A stretch of DNA of 64,000 nucleotides from Cocos nucifera (taxonomy: Eukaryota > Streptophyta > Magnoliopsida > Arecales > Arecaceae). The stretch lies in the NCBI GenBank assembly GCA_006176705.1, contig QRFJ01001911.1:1-64000 (forward strand), in the 5' to 3' direction. The translations under genes and the position numbers were made by a program. How positions within the stretch are numbered: position 1 is the first letter of the stretch; every line of letters begins with the position of its first letter. The notes under the pieces are model-generated. The model worked only from the letters and a program-made list of their open reading frames with translations. It had not been told where the DNA came from and ran no database searches. This document shows positions 60,101 to 64,000 of the stretch, piece by piece.

Positions 60101-60532
60101 TAGCCCTCTGCCACCTATCGGAGTACTCCTCGCTGCTCCACTAGTTGTAAAGGGCCTGTCATATATCTGCCCACATTCAGTGATCCATGAAGGACCTCTA
60201 GTTCAATGATGACTGGGAACCAGAGTGTTGGATGGCGGACTATCTGAGACTATAGAGGCCATCTCGGAGCCTCCATGTAGCCACCTCCTTGAAGGTTTGA
60301 TCGTCAGTATTTTCATCTTAGAGAGTCTCAAATCGGTAGTACTCCTACAAGATAGAAGCAAGCATGTATTAATATGTAATTAAAATACCAATGTATCAGA
60401 AATTTAAAAATTGAACTAGTTATGATTTACCAGAAACATCTTTCGAGCCATAACACGAGCTCCAGATGGCCAGTTGGAGAACTCATTTACCAATCCCAGC
60501 ATCAAGTGTTGGATGATGTCGGTAACCACATG
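60101..60532. mobile_element. CACTA-associated block, second copy
   Basis: Second copy of 55338-55773, with small insertions and deletions (for example ATATCTGCCCACATTCAG against ATATCCACTCTGCATCCAG). It ends GTAACCACATG immediately before a CACTACTACAAAAATGG terminus. No intact frame. Confidence 0.55.
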
Positions 60533-62055
60533 CACTACTACAAAAATGGCCTATGACAGCGATTTTTGAAACCGCTGTTATAGGTCCTACGATAGCGATT
60601 TTCATTAACCACTGCTATAGGTCGGATCTAAGATAGCGATTTTTGTAACCGCTGCTATAGGTCCGACATATAGCAGTAGTTATCGAAAATCACTACCGTA
60701 AGTCCGACATATAGTAACGATTCCTAAAATCCACTGCTATAGATTGACCTATAGCAGTAGTTCGTTGTAACCACTACCATAAGTCAGACCTATAGCAGCG
60801 GTTTTTAGGAACCATTGCTATAAGTTGATTTATGGCAGCGATTAATTATAACCACTGCCATATATATATATATATATTTAAATATTATATAATTTTAAAA
60901 TTTAATATCCATCTTTATAATTTATTATCTAAATAATTATCATTAGAGTATCGTTGCAAAAGATTGCCTCGATCCGATGGCCCTAGCTTCGTCGATCAGA
61001 AAAATTTGATTTCGACGATCATGAATGATGATGCGATAATCTGATAGATGAAGACCTTCGATGGATCCAAAAATATGTAATGATGATATCGGTGATATTT
61101 ATAGCATACTATCAAAATTTTATTTCAATCGGATATCGTTATCTTGGTCAATTTAGTATAGGTTAGTTTCGATCGTTAAATGATAAACGAGTGATCAAAG
61201 GACCAAACGATGTCCGATTATGAGATAATTTTTTTTATAAATGATCTTGACTACTACTTTAATCATTTTTTATGATGGTGATTATAAAATTCAACTCATG
61301 AGATGAAGAACGATCTAAAACTATACATCTCCTGATAACTATTTTGAAACTTCACTGGTTGTTATGCTCGTGCTTTTGCAATATCTGCTTAACATGAAAT
61401 AGTTTATATGAAAAAAATTTAAATTTTACTATCATCATGCCATAATAAAATATTTAAAATTATAACAAAGATCATTTAACTAAAAAATTATCTCATAATC
61501 AGAGGTCGTTTAACCCTTTGATCATTTAGCTTGTTTCTAATTTAACGGTCAAAATCATTTCCATACTAAATTGAACCATGATAACGATATTCAATTGAAG
61601 TAAAATACTTTGAATAGTATGCTACAAACATCATCGAGATCATCATTATTGCATAGTTTTTAAATCCATCGAAGATCTTCATCTATCAGATCATCGCATC
61701 GTCATTCATGATCGTCGAAAATTCAAATTTTTCTGATCGATGAAGCTAGGGCCATCGGATCGAGGCAATCTTTTGCGACGAACACTCTAATGATAATTAT
61801 TTAGAATAATGAATGATGAAGATGGATATTAAATTTTAAAATTATATAATATTTAGAAAAAAATAAAAAAAAAATTATTTTTTACCTATGACAGTGGTTA
61901 TCAAAAATTGCTGCTATAGAATCTACAGCAGCGGTTATAAAACCACTGCCATAGATCTATGATAGTGGTTTTGGATAATCACTATCGTAGATTTATGGCA
62001 ATGGTTCGATAATCACTTCGAGATAAGCAGCGGTTCAATAATCGCTGCTGTAGGT
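60533..62055. mobile_element. Fold-back element Y2: CACTA-type terminus with long inverted arms
   Basis: Left arm 60533-61235 starts CACTACTACAAAAATGGCC, then subterminal AGCGGTTnnnAACCGCTGC-type repeats. Right arm 61484-62055 is its complement in order: AAAAAATTATCTCATAATC pairs with 61209-61233, GAAGCTAGGGCCATCGGATC pairs with 60976-60995, and subterminal repeats run to 62055. The loop is about 250 bp. The right terminus lacks a visible GTAGTG end. Confidence 0.75.
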
Positions 62056-62079
62056 TAGGTTAAAAACTTTTTAAATTTT

Positions 62080-62760
62080 TTTTGCTTTCCTTCCTTGTAC
62101 GCTCGCTCTCTTGCTCTCTCTCTATCTCTCCCCTCCTTTTCATTGTCGGTGAGGCTCCTTCCCTCCTTGACCGGCATCGCCCCTCCTCCCCCCCCATCGG
62201 CATCGCCCTCCTTCCCTCAATCCATCCACCCCCTCCCCCCTCCCCCTCTGGCCCTTTCCATTCCTGGCGCCCTCCCCCGCCACCCCCACCTCCCCCGACC
62301 ACCCTCCTTCCCCCCATCCACGACCGTTCCTCCCCACCACCTCCCCACCCATGCCCCCCCACCCTCCCCTCGACTGCCCTTCCTTCCCCACCATCCCGAC
62401 TGCCCCTCCCCGCCACCCTGCCACCCCCTCAGTTCGCCATCTTCCCGACCGCCCTCCCCGCCACCCCCCACCCTCCACCCACCGCCCCTCCTTCCTCCCC
62501 ATCCAGATTGCCCCTCCCACCACCCTGCCACCCCCAGCCCCCATCCCTGGCCGCCCTCCCTACCAACCCCCACCCAACCCTCCTACCCCGCACACTCCCT
62601 CTCCCGATCGCCGACCCTCCTGTACTATGCCTCCAGGCCTCCTCATCACTGTGCCCCTCCCCTTGGCCCCCCATCCCCAGCCACCCTCTCTCTCTCTCTT
62701 TCCTCTTTCTCTCTCTTCTTATCTCACTATCTTACTTTTATTTTGTAGGTTACCTCTAGT
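62080..62760. repeat. C/T-rich, nearly G-free low-complexity tract
   Basis: Mostly CCCTCC, CACCC and CTCTC words. All three plus frames stay open for long distances (62082-62759, 62095-62748, 62351-62851) and encode Pro/Ser-rich strings, and the minus strand gives Gly/Arg-rich strings. Openness in every frame follows from base composition, since TAA, TAG and TGA need A or G. I do not call a gene. Confidence 0.85.
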
Positions 62761-63120
62761 GCCATTGTTCTCCTCTAGCATCGTCGCCGACGACCCTCGA
62801 AGCTTTCAATGTGACCCGCTCTCTATAGTCGTAGGTATAATTTTTTTTTAATTTTATAGTATTATTTATTAATCATGTATATTTATAATAATTTATAAAA
62901 TATTTATAATAAATATTATAAATATTTATTATAAATATTATAATTATCTACATGCTATAGTTTTTGGGCCGTGTCATAGCGGTAGCCTTAGGCTGTGCCA
63001 TGTCGGTGACTGTAGACTAGATCTATCAATAAATTGGGTTTAGATTGAAACCTGGATATTTAGATCCAGATCTAATTTTAATTACTAGTACCGAATCTGA
63101 ACCCAAATATCCGATGGGTC
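62761..63120. other. AT-rich spacer, no gene seen
   Basis: Contains a run of ATAAATATTTATAAT-type words (62880-62950), then GCCGTGTCATAGCGGTAGCC (62969-62988), which echoes the subterminal repeats of element Y2. Nothing else recognised. Confidence 0.4.
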
Positions 63121-63475
63121 TATACTTGAGAGAGGAAGGGAGGGATCCGACCTCGCTGCCATCATTAGGAAGGGGTCCGACCTCACCGATGAGGAAGATC
63201 GAGAGAGGGAGAGTGGAAGATCGAGAGAGCAAGAGAGAGAGGGAGGGGGTCCAACCTCGCCGGCATCACTGGGAGGGATGGGGTTCCGACCTTGCCGATG
63301 AGGAAGATCGAGAGGGTGAGAGAGGGAGGGATGGGGTCCGACGTCGTCGATAAGAAAGATCGAGAGAGGGAGAGAGGAAGATCGAGAGATAGAAAAGCTA
63401 GAAGGGAGGGGTTCGACCTTGCTGTCATCATCGATGAGAGAGATCGAGAGAGAGAGAGGGAGTGATCGAGAGGAT
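63121..63475. repeat. Purine-rich degenerate tandem repeat
   Basis: Four to five diverged units built from GGGGTCCGACCTC, a CACCGATGAGGAAG-type link and runs of GAGAGAGGGAGAG; spacing is irregular, about 60-80 bp. Frames on both strands (63045-63353, 63085-63591) are products of the repeat. Confidence 0.75.
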
Positions 63476-64000
63476 GGCACACAGCCGAGCCGACTCGGAT
63501 ATGCAGCGAAACCGGCTTGGGCCATGATCGAGCTAGCTGGGGGAGGATCCGAGCTAGATGTCTCAGGCATGGAGCCGACAGTCTTAGGCACGGAGCTGGC
63601 TCGGCTTCTGAGTGAATAAAATTTGATATATCTCTCTAAGGTTCTAACTTTAAGCCCTAAGGTGCCACCATCATCTACTTTGTTCTTCTTTCAAGTTTCT
63701 GGATTAATACTAAGGTTTATGCAAGAGATCGGATCTACAACTATTGCTTATCCTTAATTATTTATGAATATAATTCATGTTATAGAATTTATTGTATAAC
63801 ATTTTCTGGTTGTTTATATTTTGTTGCTTTTGTTTATTGCATTGCATAATGATAGACTCGTCAATTAATTAGTATACATATTAGAGACTATTTATTGATG
63901 CTATACTAATATTATTATTCAACATGTTATATTGATTAATGTTCATTAATATTATAGATCACGATGGCATCGAAATACCATCTAGCTTTCATCCCTGCCC
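63476..64000. other. Window end: GAGCC-rich segment and AT-rich spacer
   Basis: 63478-63610 contains CACACAGCCGAGCCGACTCGG and CGGAGCTGGCTCGGCTTC. These resemble the GAGCC(A/G)GCTCG words inside the SIRE-like LTR (18940-19290) and near 1020-1075, so this may be a related LTR fragment. 63640-63960 is AT-rich. An ATG at 63964 begins a frame that runs to the window edge; too short to judge. Confidence 0.35.

Noticed and set aside
62082..62851. Pro/Ser-rich frames resembling extensin or hydroxyproline-rich proteins
   Set aside because: All plus frames are open because the tract is nearly G-free; there is no signal peptide plus regular SPPPP pattern and no frame preference.

Overview
This is a repeat-dominated stretch of a plant nuclear genome. 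The nested LTR retrotransposons, CACTA-type transposon ends, simple repeats and small secreted-peptide genes all point to a land plant. The retroelement families and AT-rich spacers look monocot, and a palm is my best guess; that species-level call is inference from style and was not tested by search. I see no bacterial-type operon, tRNA, rRNA or CRISPR array.

Layout. 1-2319: 3' end and LTR of a Tat-like Ty3/gypsy element, inserted into the gag of an antisense non-autonomous gypsy element (family 'TRG', copy A). The LTR of copy A (2547-3368 and 14477-16149) is split by a full-length Ty1/copia element (copia-1, 3369-14476) with a perfect GGAGG target-site duplication. 16150-20301: AT-rich tail and 3' LTR of a SIRE-like copia element. 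20302-24055: old AT-rich spacer. 24056-33300: two paralogous genes for small secreted peptides (24713-24940 and 32899-33126). They are separated by spacer that carries a complete antisense TRG element (copy B, 25958-30644). 34628-37297: two successive CACTA-type ends. 37298-54929: a second copia element of the same family (copia-2), whose reverse transcriptase region is replaced by a head-to-head inverted TRG structure (43899-52098). 54930-56432: more CACTA-type sequence. 56447-57733: a duplicate of the spacer next to the peptide genes, lacking TRG copy B. 58719-60100: antisense copia LTR remnant and a TRG LTR stub. 60101-62055: a second CACTA-type block forming a large fold-back. 62080-63480: a pyrimidine-rich tract followed by a purine-rich one.

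How the parts work together. The only plausible functional host genes I can support are the two peptide precursors: signal peptide, short variable region, then a C-terminal two-cysteine, Pro/Gly-rich motif. Their C-termini recall CTNIP/SCREW-type phytocytokines. All retroelement coding regions are broken by stops, frameshifts or deletions. TRG is a gag-only element that would depend on an autonomous relative. It carries long arrays of short hairpin-forming repeats between gag and the 3' LTR, and its LTRs contain a variable 45-bp repeat. The relative order of insertions can be read from the nesting.
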